Notes: a model not told the origin generated them from the letters alone. A stretch of DNA of 37,848 nucleotides from Bacilli bacterium (GCA_900770925.1 CAAGLY010000037.1:1-37848), one strand, 5' to 3'. Counted from the first letter of the stretch, positions 1-8,479 are shown. Numbers and translations: made by a program.

Positions 1-37
1 ACTACAAATACTACGAAAATATTTTAAATTTGACATA

Positions 38-73
38 TAAAAAAGGACCCATCCTTCTACGAAGGATAAGTCC
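38..73 (-). terminator. Orphan leftward intrinsic terminator
   Basis: A perfect 7-bp stem (51-57 with 61-67, 3-nt loop) is extended by GGAC/GTCC (45-48 with 70-73) across a 2x2 internal loop. On the minus strand it is followed by a run of Ts (complement of about 38-44). That is terminator form for leftward transcription, yet no minus-strand gene lies to its right in this window. It may stop antisense or read-through transcripts, or be left from a lost gene. Confidence 0.5.
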
Positions 74-151
74 CGAAATATAAATCGCCAAATTTAATTA
101 TTCTGTAAAACTACCGAAAGAAAGATAGTTGCCGTCATTTGTTATTTACAC

Positions 152-180
152 TTGAATCAGTCAAAAGCAAGTTGTACAAT
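152..180 (+). promoter_or_regulatory. Promoter for the lipoprotein/411-aa operon
   Basis: TTGAAT at 152-157, a 17-bp spacer and TACAAT at 175-180 give a good sigma-A-type promoter. Transcription would start near 187, about 70 nt before the ATG at 257. No other promoter was seen before the three-gene operon. Confidence 0.6.
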
Positions 181-182
181 AA

Positions 183-260
183 TCAAACAGGCAATTCGTT
201 AAATCTGCTACCGACTACCTCTTCACCGAGCAAAACAGGAAGGAGATGATTCCTTTATGA
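183..260 (+). pseudogene. C-terminal remnant of a 411-aa-family gene
   Basis: In the frame ending at the TGA at 258-260, 25 codons are open after a TAA at 180-182. The end reads QNRKEMIPL-stop, against NQEEQIPL-stop for the protein ending at 2108. Upstream, a KSATDYLF-like stretch lines up with TTFTKYIL. In both places the last codons overlap the next lipoprotein ATG as ATGA. I infer a truncated copy of the same gene, left behind when the cassette was duplicated. The match is short, so chance cannot be excluded. Confidence 0.4.
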
Positions 261-859
261 TAAAAAGAGCATTATTATTCACTAGGCTTCCTTTTCTGTT
301 CATCCCTGGCTGTCTATACCGGAACCCCTGCAAAGATAAAGCAACCTTAGAAAATCTTATAGAAGGAGTTGACGGAAGACCAGAAGAGGAACTCCTTATC
401 TCGTATTATGGTGCCGACCAGGGGAATAGCGACCGGTATCTCCATCATGACAAATACAATCTGATTCTGCCTTTATTGGAGAACGTCCATTACCAGGATG
501 TCACGGACGAAGAAGAAATCGAAAAAAGGAAAAAAGAATACTATATTGCCGAGACCTGCCTTATTAAATCGGTAAATGCTTTCTACCTCTGCCCAGATAG
601 GATTCATGTCGCTTTTTTTGCTTCGCAGGGAGGAAAACTGGAAGAATACTACTGCTACTATAACTTTAAAAGAGTATCAGAAGAAGACGGGAAGAAAATC
701 CTCGAAACCATCAAGGCCGCCTATTACAAAGGGTATGAACACCTATATAAAAAAGAAGAGAGCAATTCCGCTTCTAAGTCAGCCCGCACTATAAATAATT
801 CATATAGTCAAACAGGACAGAAAGAAGAAAAAAAGAAATTCTCTGGTACCAGAGAATAA
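230..859 (+). repeat. Direct repeat, left copy (partner 2077-2680)
   Basis: Similarity begins upstream of the lipoprotein start, at a GAGCAAA..CAGG stretch with the SD, and runs through the coding region. It is strongest at the 5' end and at about 690-750, where long stretches are nearly identical at the DNA level to 2539-2605. Confidence 0.65.
257..859 (+). CDS. Putative lipoprotein, copy 1 of a tandem paralogous pair
   Basis: Function not recognised. The 200-aa product begins with MIKR, a short hydrophobic stretch and a lipobox-like FIPGC (Cys19), so it is probably exported and lipid-anchored; Pro at -2 is unusual for a lipobox. A charged Glu/Lys-rich C-terminus follows a Tyr-rich segment (AAYYKGYEHLY). 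It is a paralogue of the product at 2105-2680. The first roughly 50 residues and the segment around residues 145-170 are nearly identical between copies, while the middle has diverged. The start is supported by AAGGAG at about 240-245, some 11 nt before the ATG. It leads a plus-strand operon driven from 152-180. The conserved ends and variable middle suggest gene conversion or diversifying selection. Confidence 0.7.
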   Translation: MIKRALLFTRLPFLFIPGCLYRNPCKDKATLENLIEGVDGRPEEELLISYYGADQGNSDRYLHHDKYNLILPLLENVHYQDVTDEEEIEKRKKEYYIAETCLIKSVNAFYLCPDRIHVAFFASQGGKLEEYYCYYNFKRVSEEDGKKILETIKAAYYKGYEHLYKKEESNSASKSARTINNSYSQTGQKEEKKKFSGTRE

Positions 860-872
860 GAAAGGAGAATCT

Positions 873-2108
873 ATGTCTGCATCAGTCATTGTCTACTCCA
901 TCATTGCCTCTTTTATCTGTTCACCTGTCGGAACGAATAAGCATGTAGTTAAAATCGGGTACTTTACCGAAGCCGACCGCCTTGAATACGGAGGAAGAGT
1001 AAATATCGACAAGAGCGATATTAACTCTATTTCGCTAGTTAAGACCGTTAACTGCGAATTCAGTTTCTATGACAACGCACCGCACTACACTTATTACTAC
1101 AACACCTCTCCCGGAGAGGGAAAAATCAAAAAAATCCGTGAAATCCGAAACGATGTCGATTCCCTGATTTATATCATTGACCAAAGGCAGAAAAATAATC
1201 AGTTAAAACCAAACGATGTATTCGGATATATCCGTTCCTTTAACAGCAGATATTCGGACAAAAAATGGCTGACTGTCTGTGGTTCCGTTGATAAAGACAG
1301 GATTAAGAAACTGGATACCGATTTAACAACAAACCTCTTGTATCCCTCCTATTTTGGATCTTTTTTAAGCAAGGATAGGATTGACCGGAACTATCACAAA
1401 GACTGCGTGCCTAAATGGAATTCCTTAGAATTAATCAATCCTGATGATCCAAACCCAGAATCAGAAGAAGAAAAAGATTACGGAATCGACCTCATCCACA
1501 GGGGCGGGGTCATGGATGGAGTATACAAATACACGCATAGCCTGATAACCGATTCTGTTTATAGAGCAGTAGTCTCCTGGGCTGGTGATCTACAGACTTT
1601 TGCGCAAAAGCATAATTCTAGTATAAAAATCACTGAAGATATTCTATTTGACCAAAACCATGAGTTTTCCCATTCTGACCTCTATGCAGACCTGGATGGT
1701 TTCAACATTGTAACCGGAAGGAATGAGGCTTCATCCGTTTCAGAACACAGGACTACATACTATCAAAGGAGGAGAAACGACTATAAGTACCGGTATTCTA
1801 GGTTTAGGATCAATACGGTAAGAGATTATTATGAAAATCCGTCAGATTGGGTAAGCCGTTTAGCCAGTTATTTTGAAAAAATGGTATTCGATAGGATGGC
1901 AATCCAGTTATCAGATGATGGAAGCAGGAAAGACTGCCCCACAGGCCATCCGATAAAATACCATTTTCTTCAGAATGAATATTCCGATAACGCAGTCTCC
2001 GTAAGCAGTGATAACCTGGCACCTTATGAGGTCAGAAAGCAGGCTGCAACGACATTTACAAAATACATTCTCCGTAGAGCAAATCAGGAGGAGCAGATAC
2101 CTTTATGA
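873..2108 (+). CDS. Unrecognised 411-aa protein, possibly exported
   Basis: I do not recognise the family. The N-terminus (MSASVIVYSIIASFIC) is hydrophobic and could be a signal peptide or anchor, but it lacks the usual positive n-region and a proper lipobox. The rest is soluble and rich in Tyr, Asp, Arg and Ser. The likely core is at about residues 235-285: SWAGDLQTFAQKH, then a HEFSHSD stretch running into DLYADLDGFNIV. These conserved-looking Asp, Trp and His residues could form an active site, but that is inference. GGAG lies 7-10 nt before the ATG. The stop overlaps the ATG of the next gene (ATGA), so the two are probably translationally coupled. A remnant of the same family precedes the first lipoprotein, so the gene and lipoprotein seem to travel as a pair. 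Confidence 0.75.
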   Translation: MSASVIVYSIIASFICSPVGTNKHVVKIGYFTEADRLEYGGRVNIDKSDINSISLVKTVNCEFSFYDNAPHYTYYYNTSPGEGKIKKIREIRNDVDSLIYIIDQRQKNNQLKPNDVFGYIRSFNSRYSDKKWLTVCGSVDKDRIKKLDTDLTTNLLYPSYFGSFLSKDRIDRNYHKDCVPKWNSLELINPDDPNPESEEEKDYGIDLIHRGGVMDGVYKYTHSLITDSVYRAVVSWAGDLQTFAQKHNSSIKITEDILFDQNHEFSHSDLYADLDGFNIVTGRNEASSVSEHRTTYYQRRRNDYKYRYSRFRINTVRDYYENPSDWVSRLASYFEKMVFDRMAIQLSDDGSRKDCPTGHPIKYHFLQNEYSDNAVSVSSDNLAPYEVRKQAATTFTKYILRRANQEEQIPL

Positions 2109-2680
2109 TAAAGAGAACAGTATTATTCACTAGGTTTCCTTTTCTGTTCATCTCTAGCTGTCTATACCGGAACCCGTGCAAGGATAAAGCAACCTTGGAA
2201 AGTCTTATACAAGCAGTGGATGGGAGACCAGAGGACAGGCTCTTTGTAGGCTATCTTGGAGAAAATTCAGAAAAAACTTTATATGACAGTCGAACTGATG
2301 ATTGTAATCTAGTCCTTCCTTTATTAGAGAGCATCCAATTTGAGGATGTTACCGATAAAGAAGAAATCAAGGAAATAGGAAAGAACGGTTATATCGCTTT
2401 TGCCTGTATCAGAAGATCCGAAAACGCATTCTATCTTTATCCGGACTATGTCCATGCTTCTTTCTATGCTTCTCAGGGCGGACCCCTGGAGGACTGGGTA
2501 AGCTGTAACTATTATAACTACAAGCGGATAAAGGAGGAAGACGGGAAGAAAATCTTCGAGACCATCAAGGCCGCCTATTACAAAGGGTATGAACACCTAT
2601 ATAAAACAGAAGAGAGCAATCCCGCTGCTAAGTCAGCCTCTGCTAAAAACAACATGGAAAAGCAAACAAGTCATGAATAA
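2077..2680 (+). repeat. Direct repeat, right copy (partner 230-859)
   Basis: The similarity begins inside the end of the 411-aa gene, at a GAGCAAA..CAGG stretch, which implies the ancestral unit was [411-aa gene]-[lipoprotein gene]. Confidence 0.65.
2105..2680 (+). CDS. Putative lipoprotein, copy 2 of the pair
   Basis: This 191-aa paralogue of the product at 257-859 shares the MIKR..LFTR.PFLFI..CLYRNPCK start and the KAAYYKGYEHLYK segment. Its lipobox FISSC (Cys19) is better than that of copy 1. The middle of the protein has diverged in sequence and slightly in length. Function not recognised; a surface or envelope lipoprotein is the best guess. Its ATG overlaps the upstream stop and uses the GGAGGAG at about 2088-2094 as ribosome site. 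The gene ends shortly before a bidirectional terminator shared with the convergent jetC. Confidence 0.7.
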   Translation: MIKRTVLFTRFPFLFISSCLYRNPCKDKATLESLIQAVDGRPEDRLFVGYLGENSEKTLYDSRTDDCNLVLPLLESIQFEDVTDKEEIKEIGKNGYIAFACIRRSENAFYLYPDYVHASFYASQGGPLEDWVSCNYYNYKRIKEEDGKKIFETIKAAYYKGYEHLYKTEESNPAAKSASAKNNMEKQTSHE

Positions 2681-2726
2681 CGACTTAGAATGCTATCTGG
2701 TTCCGTAAAGAAAAAACAAGGAAAAG

Positions 2727-2757
2727 AAAAGAGCTGCCTCGGCAGCTCTTTTGTTTA
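2727..2757. terminator. Bidirectional terminator between convergent operons
   Basis: GAGCTGC (2731-2737) pairs with GCAGCTC (2742-2748) around a CTCG loop and is extended by AAAA/TTTT. The plus strand continues with TTTTGTTT and the minus strand with TTTTCTTTT, so it serves both the lipoprotein operon and jetC. It ends the jet operon directly after the jetC stop at 2755. Confidence 0.85.
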
Positions 2758-5700
2758 GTTTTCCTTCTTTTCCTGTCCGACATCCTCTTCCTTGATGAGA
2801 GGGGATTCGATGGCTTTGACCGGATTTGTCTTCTTATCCTTTTCCTGGTAGACATCGAGATAGGAGCGTTTCCGCTTATCCTCATGGATGGTGACTAAGA
2901 TAAGGTCGACATAGTTGACAAGGTCACGGAGCTTTTCGCTCGGCGTAGAGAGGATTGCCTGAAGTCCGAAGTTGCGGAGCAGTTCCGTCGACTTCCTGAT
3001 ACGGGCAGCATCCCTCTTACTGAAGGCCTCGTCGAAGATAACAAGACGGAGCGTATTGTTATCGGAGGCATTCTTCACACGGCAAAGCTGGGCGAAAGAG
3101 GCCAAGATAGCGATATAGAACGGAGTCTGGCTCTCACCTCCGGACTGACTCGAGAAGCTTCTCTGAAGCGAAATCGTCTGCTGTTCGTCTCCGCTTCCGC
3201 TTGTCTTAAGAAGATCGAAGATAATGTAGGTCGTATAGGAAGTGAACCGTTCGACATTGCGGAGAATCTGTTCCCGCTGCTCACCCGTTGCCGAAGTAGA
3301 GGAAGAAATCAGGTTGAAGAGATCATTCCTCGTCGAGCGGTATTTCTCGTTGAAGTGAGTCTCGGCATCGCCGGCTCGGAGAAGATCAGGATCCCTGATC
3401 CTGTTGTAGTATTCGATGAAGTCCTTGTTCGGAGACACCTTGAACTGATAGGTATCCCGTCCGAAGCGGGAATCAAGCAGAGCCTGATTCAGCTCTTCGA
3501 TCTGGGCATAGACCGTATCGATAGCCGTACGGAGCTTATAGATGAAGTCATCCTTGAACTCCTTGACGGATTCATCGTGTGCTTTAGCAATCTTCTCTTC
3601 ATAGTCCGGAAGCCTGACTTTGGAGATATTCTCCAGTTCACGGTCGAACTCGGTATTGGAGGTTTCGCTCTGGCTATCGTAGTTGAGATTGTACGTGCTG
3701 CAGTAATCGTTCCGGAGTTTCCAGAGACGGTTGCGGTTATTGACCTGATTGGACTGAGCTGTGATGGATTCCTTGTAAGCCCTGGATTTGACCTGGCTTA
3801 CGCTCCTGCCCTGCTGATCAAGCAGTTTAGCGAAGAAAGGCTCGTATTCGTTATTGACGACATCCTTCGGGAAGGACTCAAGCTGAGTCTTGAGGGAGGC
3901 AAGATTGGCTTCTGCCCTAGGAATATCCTGTCCGTTAAGACGTTTCCTGTTAGCACGGATTTCACCCGATTCCGTCAGAAGGGCGTTCTGTTTTTTCTTG
4001 ATTTCGTCCTGCTGCTTCAGAATCTCTTCGATCTTATTGTTGACTAAGGACCTATCTCCGGAAGAAGCAGAGAGCCTCTCCTTATTGATAGAATCTGCCT
4101 TAGACTGCAATTCGCTGATCTGATTAAGGCGGGCAATATCGGCTTCATCGGCCTGTAGCTCGTTCCTCGACCTAAGCGGAAGAGTAAGAAGGTCGCTGAT
4201 CTTGTTGTTGACTTCGTTTAAGAGAGAATAGAGGTTGTTCCTCTTCTGATAGTCCTGAGAGGAGACCGCCTTTGTCTTGCTGGAGACCTGAGTTCCGATA
4301 AAGAAGATACGGCCATGGGCACGGTTAAGATACCAGGTTGCGAATCCGCGGTATCCGGTGCCATCGGCAAGAAGGCCAGAGCCTGACTGACGGGCCTCTT
4401 CAAAGGAGTAGCACTTCTTAATCCGTCCTAAAAGATAGTCGGAATAGGCTCTTGCACCCTCATCCTTGGTCTCAATCAGCTTTGCGATGGAATCGTCATT
4501 GGCACTCCTATCGGCGGAGAGCAGACGTTCCGTATCGACAAGGGAGACCGAGTAGTAGTTATAGGAAGTCGTCAGCTGTTTCCTGATGCGGTTAGCCTCC
4601 TCATAGTACTGAGGATTGACGAAGAAGTTGAACTTCTGGCGGAAGAGAACGGCTTCAAGGGCAAAGGTCCAATCCGGGTCCGTGACATCGATGAGGTCGC
4701 AGAAGATATGGACATAGGCATCCTGATGGCGTGCCTTAAGGGCATTCTCAAGTCCGCGCTTGATGGTCCTGTACCTAGGGCCAAGCTGATCAAAAGGCTT
4801 CTTTCCCTGGCTGACTGCGGATAAGTCAGACTGCAGGGACTGCAGTTCCTGACTGACGGAATAGAGCTGCGTATTGACTAGGCTCTTCCTTCCGCTCGCC
4901 TCGTTACGGAGAGTTTCCCTGTCTAAGCGGAAGTTCTTGATCAGGGTGAAATCGAGATTATCCTGCCTTAATCCGTCCTTGATGGTCTTTGACTCATTGG
5001 CTAAGTCAGAGACAAGTTCAAGGAAGGAATCGAAGCGTTCCTTGAGTTTATCGCCGAAACGGGAAGTGTCGAAGTTCTGGTAATAATTCCGGAAAGAGGA
5101 ACAGGCTTTCTCGTAGGAAGAAGCATAGGAAGAAAGGGTATCCTTGACTGTCTTGACCTGGAGCGTGATCCGGGTGATTTCCTGCCTGATCTGCTCCTTT
5201 TTCCTCGAGAGCTTCTCGGTCAGAGAATAGTTATCCGACTGAAGCTTCTTGGCATTATAGGAGTTAAGATCGCTGCCTAGATCCTCAAGCTGACCATCAA
5301 GCTGGCTGAGTTCCGTCTGGATAGCAAAGAGACGGTCGTTTCCTTTCTTGACCTGTTCATTGAGGTTATCGAGATACTTCTTGCTCTTCTCATAGTCGGC
5401 ACGGGCATTGATATAGTTAAGCCTATCGATCTTCTTCCGGGAACTCTGGAGATCATTGAAGATCTTCTGGATTTCCGTTAAGGTCGTGACCTTTTCCTTC
5501 AGCGTCTTCGCTTCGCTCTCTAAGATCTTATACTGCTCGATATTCTTCTGCCTCGGAGCGATATCAACATTCTCATCGGCATCACAGATATATTCCGTGA
5601 TGAAAGAAGAGATGTTGCTGATTGGAGCAAAGGAAACTGCCTTCTTGAACAGCGAGAAATACTTGTCCGGAAGGTTTCCGAAGGCTTCCTTAGAGAAGGT

Positions 5701-6252
5701 CTGGTATTCGTTATCCGTATCGAAGAAACGGAAATGATTGACCTTATAGTTATTTCTCGCCCAGGCAGAAAGCTCACGGTAACGCCTAGGACGGACCTTG
5801 CTCTTATCGCTTTCGTTTTCGCTATTGGAGAATCCGTTCTCCGGGAAGGAGGAATCAAGATAGAAATAGTGCTTATCGATCTTATCGGAAGAATCGACAT
5901 CGAAGACAACGCCTAGAGTAAAGGTACGGTTCTCCGCATCATCGAAGATCTCAATGGCAATATAGGAAGAGAATGTTCCCTTACGGAGAACAATGTTCGA
6001 TCCGTCGTCCTTGATACCGGTCTGTCCGCGCAGATAGCTAAGAAGCGAACGTCCGGAACGTCCCTTTTCGTTCGCTGCCTTATTGAAGTTCTCCGGACGG
6101 GTAGAGCCGAGAATGATAATCTGAAGGGCATCGATAATAGTCGATTTACCCGTTCCGTTAGGACCGGTCAGGAACGTAATGTTCTTGATGTCGGTCGTAA
6201 CATTGCTGAAATAATGCCAGTTGATCAGTCGGAGCTTAGTTAACGATTTCAT
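2755..6252 (-). CDS. jetC: JetC/MksB-type SMC-like ATPase of a Wadjet-family complex
   Basis: This 1165-aa ATPase belongs to the SbcC/MukB-like branch that includes Wadjet JetC. Walker A is GPNGTGKST (residues 30-38). Two long coiled-coil arms flank a central hinge-like region (roughly 480-650). The signature is QSGGESQTPFYIAILASFAQ (about 1036-1055) and Walker B is LRLVIFDEAF (about 1068-1077). The family dimerises, holds DNA with the JetA kleisin and JetB KITE subunits and extrudes loops using ATP. All ATPase motifs look intact, so it should be active. The ATG overlaps the jetB stop (ATGA) with AAGGAG upstream. In known Wadjet operons the JetD nuclease gene is adjacent; here a terminator follows and no jetD is visible. 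The Lys/Glu-rich tail of about 30 residues is variable. Confidence 0.9.
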   Translation of the reverse strand: MKSLTKLRLINWHYFSNVTTDIKNITFLTGPNGTGKSTIIDALQIIILGSTRPENFNKAANEKGRSGRSLLSYLRGQTGIKDDGSNIVLRKGTFSSYIAIEIFDDAENRTFTLGVVFDVDSSDKIDKHYFYLDSSFPENGFSNSENESDKSKVRPRRYRELSAWARNNYKVNHFRFFDTDNEYQTFSKEAFGNLPDKYFSLFKKAVSFAPISNISSFITEYICDADENVDIAPRQKNIEQYKILESEAKTLKEKVTTLTEIQKIFNDLQSSRKKIDRLNYINARADYEKSKKYLDNLNEQVKKGNDRLFAIQTELSQLDGQLEDLGSDLNSYNAKKLQSDNYSLTEKLSRKKEQIRQEITRITLQVKTVKDTLSSYASSYEKACSSFRNYYQNFDTSRFGDKLKERFDSFLELVSDLANESKTIKDGLRQDNLDFTLIKNFRLDRETLRNEASGRKSLVNTQLYSVSQELQSLQSDLSAVSQGKKPFDQLGPRYRTIKRGLENALKARHQDAYVHIFCDLIDVTDPDWTFALEAVLFRQKFNFFVNPQYYEEANRIRKQLTTSYNYYSVSLVDTERLLSADRSANDDSIAKLIETKDEGARAYSDYLLGRIKKCYSFEEARQSGSGLLADGTGYRGFATWYLNRAHGRIFFIGTQVSSKTKAVSSQDYQKRNNLYSLLNEVNNKISDLLTLPLRSRNELQADEADIARLNQISELQSKADSINKERLSASSGDRSLVNNKIEEILKQQDEIKKKQNALLTESGEIRANRKRLNGQDIPRAEANLASLKTQLESFPKDVVNNEYEPFFAKLLDQQGRSVSQVKSRAYKESITAQSNQVNNRNRLWKLRNDYCSTYNLNYDSQSETSNTEFDRELENISKVRLPDYEEKIAKAHDESVKEFKDDFIYKLRTAIDTVYAQIEELNQALLDSRFGRDTYQFKVSPNKDFIEYYNRIRDPDLLRAGDAETHFNEKYRSTRNDLFNLISSSTSATGEQREQILRNVERFTSYTTYIIFDLLKTSGSGDEQQTISLQRSFSSQSGGESQTPFYIAILASFAQLCRVKNASDNNTLRLVIFDEAFSKRDAARIRKSTELLRNFGLQAILSTPSEKLRDLVNYVDLILVTIHEDKRKRSYLDVYQEKDKKTNPVKAIESPLIKEEDVGQEKKEN

Positions 6253-6956
6253 TTGTCTTCTCCTTCCTTATCTCCCGTCACCATAAAGGTATTTCCGTCT
6301 TTTTTCCTCCCGCTGTCATTCCTCTTATCAAAGAGGGAAGGGGCGCTAGTCTCTTCCTGCGGCTTAGTCAGGAAGGTATAGAGGCTATTGAGCTTCTCCG
6401 AAGAGAGAAGATAACGGATAGTCGGCCTGATATAGAAAGAATAGCTCGGATCAGAGAAAGAGCCATTGCACTTAGAAACGATATTGAATCCATCCAGGGT
6501 ACGGAGAGCAGAGCTGATGGTGGTAGAGGAAAGACGTTTACTGACCGTGGAAAGGCCGAGTTCTGCGCAGTAGGCGTTAAGAGCTCCGGATGTCCTTAAG
6601 ATTTCCGTCTCTTCCGGTGCTTTCTCAAGCTGGTTCTCATAATAAGAGCGAAGAGCAAAGACAATCAGAGTCGTGGTCGGATCAAAGCGGAAATGGTTCC
6701 GTTCAGCCGAAGAAGTGACAAAAATCACTCCGTCCTCATCCGATTTAGAAAGAGTCCTGTCCCTATAGGAGAGATAGTCCTCGAAAGTATCATAGTAACG
6801 TTCGATGAACCTATAGTCGGGGTCGGCACGGAAGATCTTGCTCTTCCGGTCATAGGACTTCCGGCAGATATAGCACTGATAGAGCAGATCGTTTAAGACC
6901 TCTGAGAAGAGGTTCTTATCGGAACGGCTCCTTTTTTCATAATCCTCTTGAAACAT
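6249..6956 (-). CDS. jetB: JetB/MksE-type KITE subunit (DUF4194-like)
   Basis: A 235-aa protein between jetA and jetC, matching DUF4194/JetB in size, position and winged-helix character. Tandem winged-helix KITE subunits bind the kleisin and regulate the SMC ATPase. The N-terminal half carries conserved aromatic and acidic residues (YQCYICRKSYD, RFIERYYDTFEDYLSYR). A second helical domain is at about 95-195, and the last 35 residues are a charged, probably disordered tail. AGGAG lies about 10 nt before the ATG. The start lies within the jetA 3' end (20-nt overlap) and the stop overlaps the jetC start, so the three genes are translationally coupled. The family call rests mainly on context and general pattern. 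Confidence 0.8.
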   Translation of the reverse strand: MFQEDYEKRSRSDKNLFSEVLNDLLYQCYICRKSYDRKSKIFRADPDYRFIERYYDTFEDYLSYRDRTLSKSDEDGVIFVTSSAERNHFRFDPTTTLIVFALRSYYENQLEKAPEETEILRTSGALNAYCAELGLSTVSKRLSSTTISSALRTLDGFNIVSKCNGSFSDPSYSFYIRPTIRYLLSSEKLNSLYTFLTKPQEETSAPSLFDKRNDSGRKKDGNTFMVTGDKEGEDK

Positions 6957-8442
6957 GTTTCGTCACTCCTTTTTTCCTGAAGCGGTATAACGGCCTATAG
7001 TATCCGGCATAAAGGACCTGATCCTCAACCTTCTCTGCCGTATAAGGAATCCTGTTCAGCGTTGCTTTCAATATGCCGAGGATCCTCCTGACTAAATCAT
7101 CCGTATTCTCGATTCGCCTCTCATTGGTAAGCCTTTGGTCCTTACCTTGGAGATTCTCCTCAAGATACTGCCTGATTGTCGTATCCGAGAAACGGTTAAG
7201 CTCATTGTCTAATATGCTGTTCCTCAGCCTGGAAGATTCCTCCGGAAGCAAATCATCCTCAAGAGGAAGAGGGTCATCGATGACCCTATCCTGATTTCTC
7301 CGGTAAGGCCTCCTCCTTGACTGAGAGTCAAGATAACCCTGACGGTAGAGGGAGATGCAGTCGCCTGCCTTATTCACCCTCGGCCTCTCCTCATAGCTAA
7401 GAGCCGGATTCTTGCTGATTTCGCTCGCCCTCGTCCGGATAATGGTCCTCAGCTTGCCTTTGACGGTCTTATCGCTGTTTGAGAGATAATTGACCTTTCT
7501 CTGGACAGCTTCGGTATAATCGGCATTGGCGTGGTCGATTTCATCGAAAGCAGAGGAAAGACGGGAGAAAATATCGATAATATCCTGAATCTGCTTGATG
7601 ACTAAGGAAGTCATCTGGCTAAGATCCTTATCGGCATTGGCAGGTTCAGCCTTAGCCTGACGGACAAGGCGGGTAATGATGCGCTCTGACTTGATCCAGC
7701 GGTTAAGAATAGAGATGGTCGGCTGAGCATAAAGTCCTAAGGAATCATAAGTCTTCCTCGGATGATAGTATTTATCGGCAATACCGGCACGATATTCATC
7801 AAAATGCTGTTTCAAGGCAGCATTAGGATCAAAGACCTTGGAAAGCCGGTTCCCGTAGACAAGAATCTGCTGACGGAGCAAAGTAACCGACCTATCTAAC
7901 GTGTCGGCATTGTTCTTTGCGTTCTCAAGGGAGCGGTACCTGTAGTCATCTTCCTTTTCATCCTCCCTCTTTAATTCCGCATAGGTCTGATGGACAAGAG
8001 GCAGATAGGAGGAAGTATCGCAGGCAAGATCATCGAGAAGCTTAAGCCTCTGAATAGAGAAAGAAGGGAGATAGAGATATTCGACATTAGTTTTCGGATT
8101 GCGGGAAATGATATACCATCCGCATTTTGCTAACTTGCGGATGACATAGTTCACCTTTGCGCTGAGAAGAGAGGCTTCATCCTCCTTATCCGCGGGAGTC
8201 TCGACTTCCACCGTCTCCTCATCGTCCTTATCATCAAGGCGGTCCGTCTCGATATTAAACAGTTTCCTCCTCTCTTCGCCCTGGCTTTTCAGGGAAAGAG
8301 CAAAATCGCTGCGCCGGACGTCGGTCTTCTGGCTGCGCAGGAGATGATATAACGTAATAAGGGAAAACGCATAGACTGTCTTATACTTCCGGGAAAGCGG
8401 AGCAAAGAGCTCTTCCGGGATTCGATCAAATAAACGATTCAA
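6937..8442 (-). CDS. jetA: JetA/MksF-type kleisin subunit of a Wadjet-family complex
   Basis: A 501-aa first gene of the SMC-like operon. The start MNRLFDRIPEELFAPLSRKY and the N-terminal winged-helix-like region resemble type II/III Wadjet JetA proteins (DUF5716-like). An acidic linker (about 78-92, ETVEVETPADKEDE) is followed by helical and coiled-coil regions (about 150-340) and a conserved-looking C-terminal domain. Kleisins bridge the SMC heads. The start codon is TTG (8440-8442), supported by AAGGA about 9 nt upstream and by the family-like N-terminus; no good ATG alternative exists. Promoter 8480-8509 gives a leader of about 30 nt. The end overlaps jetB by 20 nt. The JetA assignment is less certain than JetC because this subunit diverges fast. 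Confidence 0.8.
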   Translation of the reverse strand: MNRLFDRIPEELFAPLSRKYKTVYAFSLITLYHLLRSQKTDVRRSDFALSLKSQGEERRKLFNIETDRLDDKDDEETVEVETPADKEDEASLLSAKVNYVIRKLAKCGWYIISRNPKTNVEYLYLPSFSIQRLKLLDDLACDTSSYLPLVHQTYAELKREDEKEDDYRYRSLENAKNNADTLDRSVTLLRQQILVYGNRLSKVFDPNAALKQHFDEYRAGIADKYYHPRKTYDSLGLYAQPTISILNRWIKSERIITRLVRQAKAEPANADKDLSQMTSLVIKQIQDIIDIFSRLSSAFDEIDHANADYTEAVQRKVNYLSNSDKTVKGKLRTIIRTRASEISKNPALSYEERPRVNKAGDCISLYRQGYLDSQSRRRPYRRNQDRVIDDPLPLEDDLLPEESSRLRNSILDNELNRFSDTTIRQYLEENLQGKDQRLTNERRIENTDDLVRRILGILKATLNRIPYTAEKVEDQVLYAGYYRPLYRFRKKGVTKHVSRGL

Positions 8443-8479
8443 TTGGGTAGGTCCTTCTGTGACTCATTTAGCCATAGAA

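Noticed and set aside
873..2108. The 411-aa protein as a stand-in for the missing JetD nuclease
   Set aside because: It has GDLQ and DLDG strings loosely like toprim acidic motifs. However, it is on the opposite strand, has a hydrophobic N-terminus and is coupled to lipoprotein genes, so the likeness is not enough.
3355..4047. 230-codon plus-strand frame opposite jetC
   Set aside because: It is an antisense shadow of a conserved coiled-coil gene with intact motifs; no promoter or SD was seen.
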